Below, one piece after another: positions 25,065 to 34,533 of a stretch of 64,000 bases of DNA. Source of the stretch: an uncultured Lachnospiraceae bacterium (lineage in GTDB: Bacteria; Bacillota; Clostridia; Lachnospirales; Lachnospiraceae); assembly GCA_905233695.1 (NCBI GenBank), contig CAJODN010000006.1:1-64000 (forward strand), written 5' to 3'. The notes beneath the pieces are model-generated. The model was not told the DNA's origin, ran no database searches, and saw only the letters and a program-made list of their open reading frames with translations. A program made the translations under genes and the position numbers. How positions within the stretch are numbered: the first letter of the stretch is position 1; each line of letters opens with the position of its first letter.

Positions 25065-27308
25065 CTACAACGAATAGAAATCCAAGTTCTCTTTAAGCTC
25101 CGGCGTCACTACCCCACCTTCCTTAGAGTACCTGTCATATATAGCCTGAAGCCTCTTAAGTTGCTTTTTATTATTAACGTTAAATTTATGAATCGCATCG
25201 GAGAACATTGGGCTGTCTTCTAACTTACTTCTTGTCTCTTTAGCGAAAGGACAATACTTAAATACAATATTTCTAACAAACTTATTAAGTCTGAAGCCTC
25301 CCTTGGATTCATATTTAATCCAATTATAATAGTCTCTTACGAACACTTCCCTGAAGCTGTTCTTCGCCTTAACAAGGGAACTCTTAATCTGATCCTTGGC
25401 ATCATTGGAAAGGTCGTGATTCTTCTTATAGAACTGAAGATAATCATAATAATCGGATGTAAGACTATGCTCTCTTATATCATTCCATCTCGCACCTTGA
25501 ATCTTACGACACATTTCCCATCTGAAGCGTGCTGTAAGCTCAATAATCTCATCTTCCAGGTCGCAGGTCGCAAATATCGGAAGCATATATCTCGCAGGCG
25601 TATCGTTCTTAATGCTTGCGGTCTCCTGCCACATCATTCCTTTACAGCCGGCATTGGGCATAAGAATAATATCGGGAAGCACCTCTTTCATCAGCGATTC
25701 ATTCTTGAGAAGGTCCGGCATATTATTTGTATAAACCGGTCTGTAAAATGCGGAGAAATCCACACCTCTGACTTGGTTGACGGCATTGTATAATTTATTT
25801 CTCGTAATAAGCATATTGCTCGGTTCGTTGAAAAGATCCGTATCGTTAAGAACGGCACTGAATGAACTGATGTTACCGTATGTCAGCCTATTACATGTCT
25901 TGAACATATTATCAATCTCGAAGCATGCTCTTTCTTCAGGCTTTGCAACTATTTTATCAATATCCTCTTTCTTAATATTGCCTTGCTTATATTCCTCAAT
26001 AAGATACTGCCTGAAGTCTAAGTCGAATTCGTTACGAGAAGGCTCTCTATCACCTCTATATACCGCCTTCAGCCAATTGAATATGGTAAATACGTGTTCA
26101 GAACTGACAAGATCCATATGAGTCGTTATACTGAAAAGCCCATTAATCTTCTCTTCTTCAAGAAACGCCCCGTCCACGTATCCAAAGTTAAGATACATCT
26201 CAATAGTTGCCGGAATATTTCTGTCATTAACGGCACGAAGGAAGCATTTCTTATATATCTCATAGAAATCATTATTAATCTGTTTTCTTAACGCATTGGC
26301 ATCCTTATTCTTCTGAATCTTGGTATAGCATTTAGAATATTCTGCGAAACGTTCGAGATATTCTGCCTTCTTTTCTCCGGTAAATCCTGCATAATTAAGG
26401 ATAATCTCGCAATCGGAAGAAGGACCTTCCTCTGTATCTTCCACAACCTCTTTCGGTTCGAACTTCTTAGCATCATTAAATTCCTTCGTAAGCGCCTCTA
26501 TAAGCTTCGGATTGTAAATATTAAGCGCCTTAGCGAATTTGAGCACATCAATAAGCGTCTTCTCTATCTTAGCCGTGTCCTTTTTATCCTTCTTAAGATA
26601 CATATATAGTGCAAGCAGTCCGTGGAAAATGTCCCTGTTTCTCTCACTTATAAGGTAGTCTCTGTTAACTCCAAAGAACTCTATAAGCTCAGTTATACCT
26701 TGCATTGCACGGTGCATTTGCGCCGACGTCTCCATAATTGCTCCAACAGTCAAGCTATCGTGACTGGTATATATCTTCATATATTCCCCAAGGCAATTCT
26801 TCATAAGAGACGCGCAAGCATCCATTTCCCACTTCTGCAGAGCATGTGTCACATTAAGAGGTTGGAACGATGATAAATCGGGACTGTTCGGATTCTCGAA
26901 TCGATTATTAATCGCAGTCGTCTGGTACTCTTCGTATGACTTTTCCACAAATGCGGAAAATTTACCGGCAGACCTATACAATCTATCATAAATCCTGAAT
27001 TGCTGATACTTTTGATTCATTGAAGTCTGAAGAAACAGAGTCCTCATCTTAGCCTCCTTTTCAAGGAAATGCTTAAGATCGTTAACACCCTGACATACAA
27101 AAAGAATCAGCGAACAATCAGTTGCCGCTATATAATCACATATAAAGAAATCCTGCTCAAGTATTCCGATTATAGAGTTAACACCCAACTCATTTTCCAC
27201 AAAATCATTCTTTTGAACAATAGTTCCTTCCTGAATAATATACCACTCTTTAACAGGATTATTCTTTCGGGCAAGATACTCTCCCTTTTTTAACTGTACG
27301 ATCTCCAC
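25065..27308 (-). CDS. Cyclic-nucleotide-binding-fold protein of the DUF5716/DUF5717 operon
   Basis: A 747-aa protein, last gene of the five-gene operon. Residues 1-75 have the pattern of a CNB beta-roll (LKKGEYLARKNNPVKEWYIIQEGTIVQ, then GILEQDFFICDYIAATDCSLILF). The phosphate-binding cassette is not recognisable: the conserved Glu and the Arg that contact cyclic nucleotides are missing, so ligand binding is doubtful. The remaining 650 residues are mostly helical, with an acidic stretch near 295-305, and match nothing I know. No signal peptide or membrane segment. GTG start at 27308 with GGAGA 7 nt upstream. The five-gene arrangement suggests a scaffold or sensor in a complex; this is inference. 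Confidence 0.7.
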   Translation of the reverse strand: MEIVQLKKGEYLARKNNPVKEWYIIQEGTIVQKNDFVENELGVNSIIGILEQDFFICDYIAATDCSLILFVCQGVNDLKHFLEKEAKMRTLFLQTSMNQKYQQFRIYDRLYRSAGKFSAFVEKSYEEYQTTAINNRFENPNSPDLSSFQPLNVTHALQKWEMDACASLMKNCLGEYMKIYTSHDSLTVGAIMETSAQMHRAMQGITELIEFFGVNRDYLISERNRDIFHGLLALYMYLKKDKKDTAKIEKTLIDVLKFAKALNIYNPKLIEALTKEFNDAKKFEPKEVVEDTEEGPSSDCEIILNYAGFTGEKKAEYLERFAEYSKCYTKIQKNKDANALRKQINNDFYEIYKKCFLRAVNDRNIPATIEMYLNFGYVDGAFLEEEKINGLFSITTHMDLVSSEHVFTIFNWLKAVYRGDREPSRNEFDLDFRQYLIEEYKQGNIKKEDIDKIVAKPEERACFEIDNMFKTCNRLTYGNISSFSAVLNDTDLFNEPSNMLITRNKLYNAVNQVRGVDFSAFYRPVYTNNMPDLLKNESLMKEVLPDIILMPNAGCKGMMWQETASIKNDTPARYMLPIFATCDLEDEIIELTARFRWEMCRKIQGARWNDIREHSLTSDYYDYLQFYKKNHDLSNDAKDQIKSSLVKAKNSFREVFVRDYYNWIKYESKGGFRLNKFVRNIVFKYCPFAKETRSKLEDSPMFSDAIHKFNVNNKKQLKRLQAIYDRYSKEGGVVTPELKENLDFYSL

Positions 27309-27323
27309 TTTTGTCTCTCCATT

Positions 27324-28511
27324 TTAAGCTGTCTTGTATTTATTAAGTCCGCATATCTTATCAACGGAATCTATAATCTCAATTATCTCCGGAACATAGT
27401 AATGATGCTCCTGCATTAATCTGTCTATTTCATCACGTTCACTCTTAACGGCCTTCGTATTCTCTTCCATTCTGTCTCTTATCTTCGCACGTCTCGAAAC
27501 GAGGTTATGTCTTATCTCTATTCTTTCATCTCTGTCAACGAGGGCCGAAGTCTGAGTAAGCCATATCTTCACGTCATAAAGCCCTTCTCTCTTAAGAAGC
27601 CTTACAAGTCGACCTGTAAAATATTCTAAGTCGTCGTTGTTCTTTTCATATTTTTCTTTTTCCTTCACAGCCTCAATGTATTGCTCCCATACATAGAGAA
27701 GCTTATATGAATTCTCAACATCGTACTTGTCGCACACGTAATCAACGGCCTTCGTAACATTAACGTATTTCATCCTTACCACATTAAGAAGTGATATGGT
27801 ATTATTAAGCTTCTTCAAATTGTTGCGCTTGTCTCTGGCTGTGTTAGACATGACTACAAATAGCACTCCCGCCGAAATTGCAACTATTGCAAACAGGATT
27901 ATTCTGAAAATACCCACATCCATCTTAACGTACTTCTCAATGATAAATGAAAGTATAAGGAATGACGCAAAAGCAATTGCAACAAGCATGGCTAGAATCA
28001 TATAACGTTTTCTCGACCTATTCTCTTCCACTATCTGCATCTCAAGATAACTCTTATTACCTTCAAGTTCATTCATCTCGCGCTTGATCTTAGCCTGATA
28101 TCTCTCATTCTCCTGCATCCTGCTTATAACAGAAGGAATCTCAGCTTGCTCCTGCTCCATCATAACGAACTGTTCATCCGTTATCTTCTTGGAGCTTTCC
28201 AGAAATGCAATTCTTGCATTATCCATCTCTACGATGTTGGCAGCGGCACTTCTGACTTCATTGGACTTCGGCTCAGGCAGGTTATCGATAATCTGAATGT
28301 CATCCAGATATTTCGTAACAACATTATACTCTTTCTTCTCTGCCTTAATGTCCTTCGTCGTAGCGATAATCTGCTCGCAGGAATCGAGAATGTAATGCTC
28401 GAGCTTCTTCGGGTCGTCCCATGCGTCTATATTATTAATCTGCTTTTTTACTCGCGAAAATGCGGCATCAAGCTCTTTTTCTTTTTCTTTCTTTCTACCG
28501 AATAGTTTCAT
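27324..28511 (-). CDS. Coiled-coil protein with two central membrane helices
   Basis: A 395-aa protein I do not recognise. A very basic N-terminus (MKLFGRKKEKEKE) leads into long coiled-coil helices (about 15-168), two adjacent membrane segments (about 170-191 and 200-221) and a second coiled-coil half (225-385). Both ends should face the cytoplasm, forming a hairpin anchor with two cytoplasmic coiled-coil arms. It is the only membrane protein of the five-gene operon and so the likely anchor of any complex. No good ribosome binding site precedes the ATG at 28511; the 75-nt gap upstream contains two tandem hairpins. Confidence 0.72.
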   Translation of the reverse strand: MKLFGRKKEKEKELDAAFSRVKKQINNIDAWDDPKKLEHYILDSCEQIIATTKDIKAEKKEYNVVTKYLDDIQIIDNLPEPKSNEVRSAAANIVEMDNARIAFLESSKKITDEQFVMMEQEQAEIPSVISRMQENERYQAKIKREMNELEGNKSYLEMQIVEENRSRKRYMILAMLVAIAFASFLILSFIIEKYVKMDVGIFRIILFAIVAISAGVLFVVMSNTARDKRNNLKKLNNTISLLNVVRMKYVNVTKAVDYVCDKYDVENSYKLLYVWEQYIEAVKEKEKYEKNNDDLEYFTGRLVRLLKREGLYDVKIWLTQTSALVDRDERIEIRHNLVSRRAKIRDRMEENTKAVKSERDEIDRLMQEHHYYVPEIIEIIDSVDKICGLNKYKTA

Positions 28512-28520
28512 AATATGCTG

Positions 28521-28566
28521 TGTTTCGACAACGTCGAAATACTACACCCTTTCGCGAAGCGAAACT
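28521..28566. repeat. Two tandem hairpins in the five-gene operon
   Basis: TTTCGAC/GTCGAAA with an AAC loop and TTTCGC/GCGAAA with a GAA loop lie side by side in the 75-nt gap between the TPR-like gene and the coiled-coil gene. There is no T-run, so termination is unlikely. They could set differential mRNA stability or hide the start of the coiled-coil gene. Confidence 0.5.
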
Positions 28567-28586
28567 ATAGTGCGTGCTGCTCCTTT

Positions 28587-29417
28587 CTATATATTGCACA
28601 ACTCATTGTACTCTGACTTCCAGCGTTCAATTATAAGTGCCAGTTGTTTTTCGTAAGATTTCTCGTCGCGAAAGTCTGACTTCATCTTATACAATCTGTC
28701 GGAAAAGCTTGTGATATCTTTACTTGTGCTTGTATCGGTGACAATCTTCTTAATCTTCTCCGCAAGATCCTTTGGCACGAAATACTTTGCAACCTGAAGA
28801 TTAAATCCTTCCTCGTCACGCATACACCTGTAAGAGCAAAGCATTGCCTCAAGCGATATCTTCTTACGATTAAGCTGGTATGCATATTCAAAGCATATAC
28901 TTGCTTCCTTGAAGAAGAAGAGTCTTGAATAGCACACTGCAAGATTATGCCATATATCGCCTATAAATTCCTTGGACACATCTTCCTTATCACTCTTATC
29001 CAGTATGTCTTCATACTCGTATATCGCATCAACAATCTTCTCTTTATCAAGCAAACGATCGGCACGAATCTTACTGCACTCAATAGGCGACTTATTCTCG
29101 AAGGAGCTGATTATCTCAACAGCATTTCTAATCTCGCTTGCGGGCAGGTAGTCACTTAGATTAAGAAGTGTATTAATGAATACGGAAAGGGGCTTTCCCG
29201 CTTTAAGTACTTCAATAAGAATCTTCTCTTCTTCGCGACCGACTTCGCGACCTATCCAGTTGCAGAGTTCGATACTGGCGAAATCCGTATTGATAAGATA
29301 GGTGTTATGTGCTATATAATAGCACAGTTCTTCCAATGAGTATATATTCATTGAGGCGTCTTCTATATAATACGGGACTGCCGCTATTGGTTTTTTACAA
29401 AGGATAAGGTTACCCAT
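28587..29417 (-). CDS. TPR-like helical protein of the DUF5716/DUF5717 operon
   Basis: A 276-aa soluble protein without a family I can name. The central part (about 120-200) has helix-turn-helix spacing and small/aromatic positions of tetratricopeptide-like repeats: DAIYEYEDILDKSDK, then DIWHNLAVCYSRLFFFKEASICFEYAYQLNRK. The N-terminal segment (YSLEELCYYIAHNTYLINTDF) is a conserved-looking Leu/Tyr-rich helix pair. ATG at 29417 follows AGGAG. It probably acts as a protein-protein adaptor between the Hsp70-like protein and the membrane component; that is inference. Confidence 0.7.
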   Translation of the reverse strand: MGNLILCKKPIAAVPYYIEDASMNIYSLEELCYYIAHNTYLINTDFASIELCNWIGREVGREEEKILIEVLKAGKPLSVFINTLLNLSDYLPASEIRNAVEIISSFENKSPIECSKIRADRLLDKEKIVDAIYEYEDILDKSDKEDVSKEFIGDIWHNLAVCYSRLFFFKEASICFEYAYQLNRKKISLEAMLCSYRCMRDEEGFNLQVAKYFVPKDLAEKIKKIVTDTSTSKDITSFSDRLYKMKSDFRDEKSYEKQLALIIERWKSEYNELCNI

Positions 29418-29443
29418 AGTATCTCCTATTTAGTCTATATCTT

Positions 29444-29531
29444 ACGTCTCATCACCAAGTACCTGCATGCTCATACGAAAGTCGTATGCGCACCCCGAAC
29501 GGGGTGTGCCGGTAACTTAGCAGGTCTTGGC
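29444..29531. repeat. Dispersed repeat, copy 2 (complete multi-branched palindrome)
   Basis: It begins with the 28-nt dispersed sequence (two changes from the other copies). CCAAG and ACCTGC (29455-29466) pair with GCAGGT and CTTGG (29520-29530). The closed loop contains two perfect hairpins: CATACGA/TCGTATG (29472-29488) and CACCCCG/CGGGGTG (29491-29506). Another arm-like sequence (CACTTAGCGAGTCTT) follows at 29553-29567. It fills the 170-nt gap between the TPR-like gene and the Hsp70-like gene. Confidence 0.75.
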
Positions 29532-29587
29532 TGATTCGACGTTTGCTTAATGTCACTTAGCGAGTCTTTATACCTCGGCCATCTACT

Positions 29588-30829
29588 TTACCTTGTTAAT
29601 GCTATCGTATGCTCCCAAGTCTTATTAGAGCTTGGGACGATTTCGCCAAAGCCGAGGTCGGTAATGGTTACGACCGCCTCGATGTCTGAGCTTGGACGGG
29701 CGCTGATTCGAAGACGGGTTGTCCTGTTGTCACGCTCGGGTAGATCTGTAAGCTCCAGTATCTCTACCTTGGCATCTCTTACGTCCGGCTTCTGTATCCA
29801 TACCTCTATCTCGCCGGAGCCGTCAAGTATTACTTCACATTCTCCATACGCTTCATACCAGCTGTCACCCGCATTAAGAAGCGTAAGATAATCCATAATT
29901 CTGTTGTCAATCACTTTGATTGACAGGTTCATCTTGAGTTCATTATCACCTATGTATATAAAGGGCCAATCCTTCTTACCGTCCTTAACAACTCCTGCAT
30001 AGCACCCGCCTCTGGAATACATATCCTTGCCGACGAACACCTTACGATTACGACAAAGCTTCTGCAGCGACACCTTAAGCCAGTCTCCGTCGAATCCGTC
30101 ACCGAGAAGGTATACCGAGGATATGATTTTACCGGCGAATACACGGTCGATAAGATCGTTGAATTCGAGATCCGGATTCGTCCCCAAAGGACTGTGAACT
30201 CCGTCTTGAAGATATACAATCTGAGGTGTTGTACGAAGATTTCTCGTAAGGGAATAATGCATTATCTTCCCGTCGGAATAATCGAACATTACAACATCGT
30301 GAAGGAAGCATTCCGGTCTCTGGTTAAGCGTATAATAGTAGAACGCCTCCTTAAAATCAATTACCATAAGCTTATTCTTCTTAATGGCAAGCTCATTTAT
30401 TATATAAGAAAATGTGTCAACAATCTCCAGACTTAGTCTCTCCACTACAATAGTTAGCTTCTGAAGGTTAGAATTGGCATAGAAATATCCCGGCATACTT
30501 AAGAGCTTCTTTATGTAGATTAAGAGAAGGTCTCTCGCCTTCAACCGCTCATTTTCAATAAGAACATCTTCATCGGCGAAGGCCTTACTGAGTATATCAT
30601 CGACGCCTAACGCTTCCCCAAGCTTAACCTTAGCCTTAGCTTCTGCTCCAAAATACCACTGTCCCATCCCTCGCTTCTTGGCAATATACGTGGGAATCTG
30701 ATAATTCTCCGCCCCCATAACGGTGCTTATAGTTTCGGGAGATTCCATATTCAGTTGATAATAGCTTACGCACGTGTAAGTGTCCCGAAGTTCAATTCCA
30801 AAGTACACGCTCTTTTCATTATCCTGCAT
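29588..30829 (-). CDS. DUF5716 family protein, degenerate Hsp70/actin-like fold
   Basis: A 413-aa protein that I match to DUF5716. Its N-terminus YFGIELRDTYTCVSYYQ aligns with the Hsp70 phosphate-1 segment (GIDLGTTYSCV), with the Asp as Glu (13) and the GT turn as RD. FDYSDGK at 182-188 is in the place of the FDLGGGT phosphate-2 loop, and VYLLGDGFDGDWLKVSLQKL at 239-258 matches the adenosine motif. The nucleotide-contacting Gly/Thr residues are mostly replaced, so it is likely a non-hydrolysing pseudo-ATPase. A beta-rich region (about 320-413) is in the place of the substrate domain. The frame is open to 30847, but ATG at 30829 has GAGGA 7 nt upstream and is used. Confidence 0.78.
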   Translation of the reverse strand: MQDNEKSVYFGIELRDTYTCVSYYQLNMESPETISTVMGAENYQIPTYIAKKRGMGQWYFGAEAKAKVKLGEALGVDDILSKAFADEDVLIENERLKARDLLLIYIKKLLSMPGYFYANSNLQKLTIVVERLSLEIVDTFSYIINELAIKKNKLMVIDFKEAFYYYTLNQRPECFLHDVVMFDYSDGKIMHYSLTRNLRTTPQIVYLQDGVHSPLGTNPDLEFNDLIDRVFAGKIISSVYLLGDGFDGDWLKVSLQKLCRNRKVFVGKDMYSRGGCYAGVVKDGKKDWPFIYIGDNELKMNLSIKVIDNRIMDYLTLLNAGDSWYEAYGECEVILDGSGEIEVWIQKPDVRDAKVEILELTDLPERDNRTTRLRISARPSSDIEAVVTITDLGFGEIVPSSNKTWEHTIALTR

Positions 30830-30873
30830 TGTGTCTTCCTCATTCAAGTGAAATGTTATAATTTGTAATCACC

Positions 30874-33800
30874 CTACACTCTCGCGAAGAGCTGCTTTGT
30901 TACATAATCAAGTCCATGATATGCTTTCATCTCTTCAAGAAGATCCTTCTCTTCATCATATAAAAGTGACGACTGCATCTTGTTAATCATTTCATATCGA
31001 CTACCGCTTTCATCGGTTATATCATTATAGACTATGACATCCTTCTTAAGAATCTCTTCTTCATCTTTCCTATGAACCTCATAGTAAATGTTATCTCCGA
31101 AGAACACAACAAACTGCTTAACATATATTCCCGGATACATCTCCAGCATTTCATCTACGAATATCTCATCATCCTTCTTATAGACAATATCGATTCTGTC
31201 ATTTGGTTTGCCGAAATACTCTATGAATTTCTTATCATACAGATGATATTTTACAATTAACTGCCTATCCATCTTCTTTAAGAAATTAAAATATACGTTC
31301 TTAACAACATATTCCCTTACAAGATTGTCAAGAAGATTAATCTCATTTTCCTTAAGATTATCAGAAAGACATAAGTACTTAAGAAGAGCAATCTTGCAGC
31401 TTTCATTAAGCTTATATGCACGGTTATATCTTCTGAACAAAAGCGCTGCATCGAATTCATCAAGTGTATCTGTAATCCCCAGAACGTATTCCCGTGCAAA
31501 ATATGTAAGCACGGCTTCAACAAGCATTTTATTATATTCACCCGTAACGTATGATGCAAATATCTTATGACACGAATCGTCGATGTCCTCGCTATAGAAC
31601 ATCTGAACAAGAATTCTATCCTCCAACTTATGCGTATCAACCTCTGCCTTATTGGCTTCAGTCCAGAGTTTAACCATTTTATCATTAGGACCCACATATT
31701 CCTCACATAAGAACTCACATACCTTCGATGTCAGATTGGCATTTCCGATAACACCGGCAAGAAGTGATACAAAGAAGGATGAATTGATACACTCGGATTC
31801 ATCAACAATCAGAGCTTCGCCAAGCTTCTCTATACTATTATTCGATACCTCAGAACCGTTAAATGTGCTTACAAGATAATACGCCCTTTCATAGTCCCCA
31901 TCAGACAAAAATAAGTCAACTATGTAAGAGAGTACCTTTTTGTCAATTTTTTCAAATGACACCTCTTCACATAGGTGCTTCGTTATCATATCTTCTCTAC
32001 CGTGCTTCTGAAGGAAACTTATCAGAAGGGGATAGAGCTTACTCTTATAACTAAGTGAAATGGCCTTAGATGATATAAATGTCTCTACGGAATGAAGGTC
32101 GGATACGGTAAGCGCCTCGTCATCTTGTCCTAAGAGAACTCTGGGAAGGGACGTATCCCTAAGCTCATCAAAAAACCTGATCACATAAGGAAGAGATGTA
32201 GGTGATAGCTTCTTAAGATTATCGCCGGCGGAATCCGACTTAATTAAATATTCATACATGTAATCGTCTGTGCCGCCGTGCAAAATCCCCTTTTTGTCCT
32301 CGAGAAAAATGCGGAAATTCTTTGCATAAATCGGCACGTAGCAAACATTGTTTCTGACATTTGCAACAATGGGATTAGAAAGCTGTTCGGTAAATACAAG
32401 AACACGGGATATATCGTCTCTTATCATCGATATTCTTGCGGTGTGAAGAAGCGGTGCAATACCCGATGCCACATCATCATTAATAATTCCGTTATCAAGT
32501 AAATCCTGATAAATAATTGCAAGAGAATCGTCAATACGACCGTACTTCATCTGCTCAATTGCAAAGAGCTCAATCGTCCGAAGGTATTGCTGATACAAAG
32601 TCTTATAATCATGCTTATGAAGCACAACATTACTGTATACTATCGCTCTCTTATCATATGAGAGATTACTTTGATATTTAAAATACATAAGAAGAACCTG
32701 CGGAAGACTCACAAGCTTCTCGCCTTCAAGGCACATAAGATACGCTTCGTATACACCTGTAATCCTAATCTCCTTATAGAGACAAAGCTCATACCACTTG
32801 AGATATTTCTCGCCGTAAGAATTCGTACGAAGAAGATAACCGACTATAGTTTCGATAGTCTCATTATCGGGAATTATCTCAAATGCATCTGAGAGAATCT
32901 TATAGATTCTTTCATCATAGTTGTTGTAATTCTTAAGAAGCAAAATGAACCGTTTGCATATATCTTCCGTAAGTGCACCGTGTCTCCTGGTCCAATTAAG
33001 AATCTTAATTACGTCTTCCGATAAATCCTTGATTAAATGCGGCTCTCTTCTGTATATCTCATATGCTTCCACAAAGAGATAGGGTGTATCGTATCCGTTA
33101 TGAAGCCAAAGATTAATATCTTTTAATTTCCTGACGGTATTATTGTCATAATCTTCCCTTAGGAATAGAAGGAACCAGAATACCCTTACATCCTCGGGAT
33201 GGCTTCGGAATATAACTTCAATCTCTTGCGTCAGCCTGTCCACATAAGAGGGCTCTCTTTCTATTAGCGTACAGAGATATAGAAGGTACGCCCACTTAAC
33301 GCTCTTCTTATCGCTTATATCTCTCTTAATCTTCTGGATGATCCATAGGGCTTCCTGTCTCTCTCCGTTGGCAATATATGCATGCGCCTTCATAAGCTCA
33401 TAGAACTCGATATCGCTTTTACATTTATCATAGGAAATATCATTCCCCTCTTCAGTCGCATACTTAATGTCAGTGATAAATGTGTCGATTAGCTCAATTG
33501 ATTTCGTTGCCCATTCACCCGTTGTCATATGTCGAAGTCTGTACATAACATAATTATATACAAATTCAGCCTTACGGTTCTTAGAATCCTGATATGAGAA
33601 ATCAACATAAGTGTCCTCGCCCGCAAGGTTCGCAGTTATAATGAATTCCTTATGCTGGTCATTGGTATCAAAGCAAATCTTAGCAAGGTTAATACCCTTG
33701 TGCATACGATTCTTATGAATATAATAATCAAAGCGAAGCTCGGAACCTAAGAAATAATCGGAGTTAATATACTCTTTCTCAATGGTTACAAAGTCAGCAT

Positions 33801-34488
33801 CAACCGACACTGCAATCTCAACATTTCCCCAAGTATTCTTGGTAATTAATATCTCTTCCTTCTGATTCTCATAGATATCGGTATATACTGCAGACTCCCT
33901 GTCAAGCGATATCACGATTCTCTCCTTAAGGTTAGCGGCAATAAGGAATTCCTCAAGGTTACAAAGGCTTGGCATACTTCGCCTATATCCCTGATAGAGA
34001 AGCTTCATGGAAATGTCATTGTCATCGATGATGTTATAGAATAAATCGGAATGGAATATATTATTAGCTTCGACAAAATTCTCCTGACAGAGTCTTCCGA
34101 AATCATTCAGATTATTAATCTCTCCGATAGATGACTTTATCTTCTTACCGATAAATGTGATCTTGATAGGTATACTTATACTATCACCGTTAGATACAAT
34201 TATAAATTCTCCCTCTAATATATCATTAACATGGAAATTATTATGCTTAAGAGAGAATCTTATTGTATTTCTCGCACCGTCAAATTGATAATCCTTAGTA
34301 ACAATATAGGGATTGGTGGAATAAATCACTCCTCTTATGGACTGACCGTCCTCTCCGCTTATCTCAAATGAAGAATTGAATTCCGAACCCAGAGAGCACG
34401 TAATATCTATACTATCTACAGAGCTTATTATATTGACTTTCCTGTTATCGAATTGATCCTCGGACAATCGATATATTTTCTTTCTCAC
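30874..34488 (-). CDS. DUF5717 family giant alpha-solenoid protein
   Basis: A 1204-aa protein, first gene of the operon, that I match to DUF5717. Residues 1-330 are beta-rich, with repeated Ig-like strands (FSLKHNNFHVNDILEGEFIIVSNGDSISIPIKITF). From about 340 to 1100 it is a long run of amphipathic helix pairs resembling TPR/solenoid repeats (MKAHAYIANGERQEALWIIQKI, for example). No signal peptide or membrane helix is seen. Two in-frame GTGs compete (34497 and 34488); the second is chosen because AGGTG sits 6 nt before it. A clear promoter lies just upstream at 34534-34562. Size and repeats suggest a large scaffold. Confidence 0.75.
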   Translation of the reverse strand: MRKKIYRLSEDQFDNRKVNIISSVDSIDITCSLGSEFNSSFEISGEDGQSIRGVIYSTNPYIVTKDYQFDGARNTIRFSLKHNNFHVNDILEGEFIIVSNGDSISIPIKITFIGKKIKSSIGEINNLNDFGRLCQENFVEANNIFHSDLFYNIIDDNDISMKLLYQGYRRSMPSLCNLEEFLIAANLKERIVISLDRESAVYTDIYENQKEEILITKNTWGNVEIAVSVDADFVTIEKEYINSDYFLGSELRFDYYIHKNRMHKGINLAKICFDTNDQHKEFIITANLAGEDTYVDFSYQDSKNRKAEFVYNYVMYRLRHMTTGEWATKSIELIDTFITDIKYATEEGNDISYDKCKSDIEFYELMKAHAYIANGERQEALWIIQKIKRDISDKKSVKWAYLLYLCTLIEREPSYVDRLTQEIEVIFRSHPEDVRVFWFLLFLREDYDNNTVRKLKDINLWLHNGYDTPYLFVEAYEIYRREPHLIKDLSEDVIKILNWTRRHGALTEDICKRFILLLKNYNNYDERIYKILSDAFEIIPDNETIETIVGYLLRTNSYGEKYLKWYELCLYKEIRITGVYEAYLMCLEGEKLVSLPQVLLMYFKYQSNLSYDKRAIVYSNVVLHKHDYKTLYQQYLRTIELFAIEQMKYGRIDDSLAIIYQDLLDNGIINDDVASGIAPLLHTARISMIRDDISRVLVFTEQLSNPIVANVRNNVCYVPIYAKNFRIFLEDKKGILHGGTDDYMYEYLIKSDSAGDNLKKLSPTSLPYVIRFFDELRDTSLPRVLLGQDDEALTVSDLHSVETFISSKAISLSYKSKLYPLLISFLQKHGREDMITKHLCEEVSFEKIDKKVLSYIVDLFLSDGDYERAYYLVSTFNGSEVSNNSIEKLGEALIVDESECINSSFFVSLLAGVIGNANLTSKVCEFLCEEYVGPNDKMVKLWTEANKAEVDTHKLEDRILVQMFYSEDIDDSCHKIFASYVTGEYNKMLVEAVLTYFAREYVLGITDTLDEFDAALLFRRYNRAYKLNESCKIALLKYLCLSDNLKENEINLLDNLVREYVVKNVYFNFLKKMDRQLIVKYHLYDKKFIEYFGKPNDRIDIVYKKDDEIFVDEMLEMYPGIYVKQFVVFFGDNIYYEVHRKDEEEILKKDVIVYNDITDESGSRYEMINKMQSSLLYDEEKDLLEEMKAYHGLDYVTKQLFARV

Positions 34489-34533
34489 AATATACACCTA
34501 ACTCATAATATATCTTGATTTTCTAATCATATA

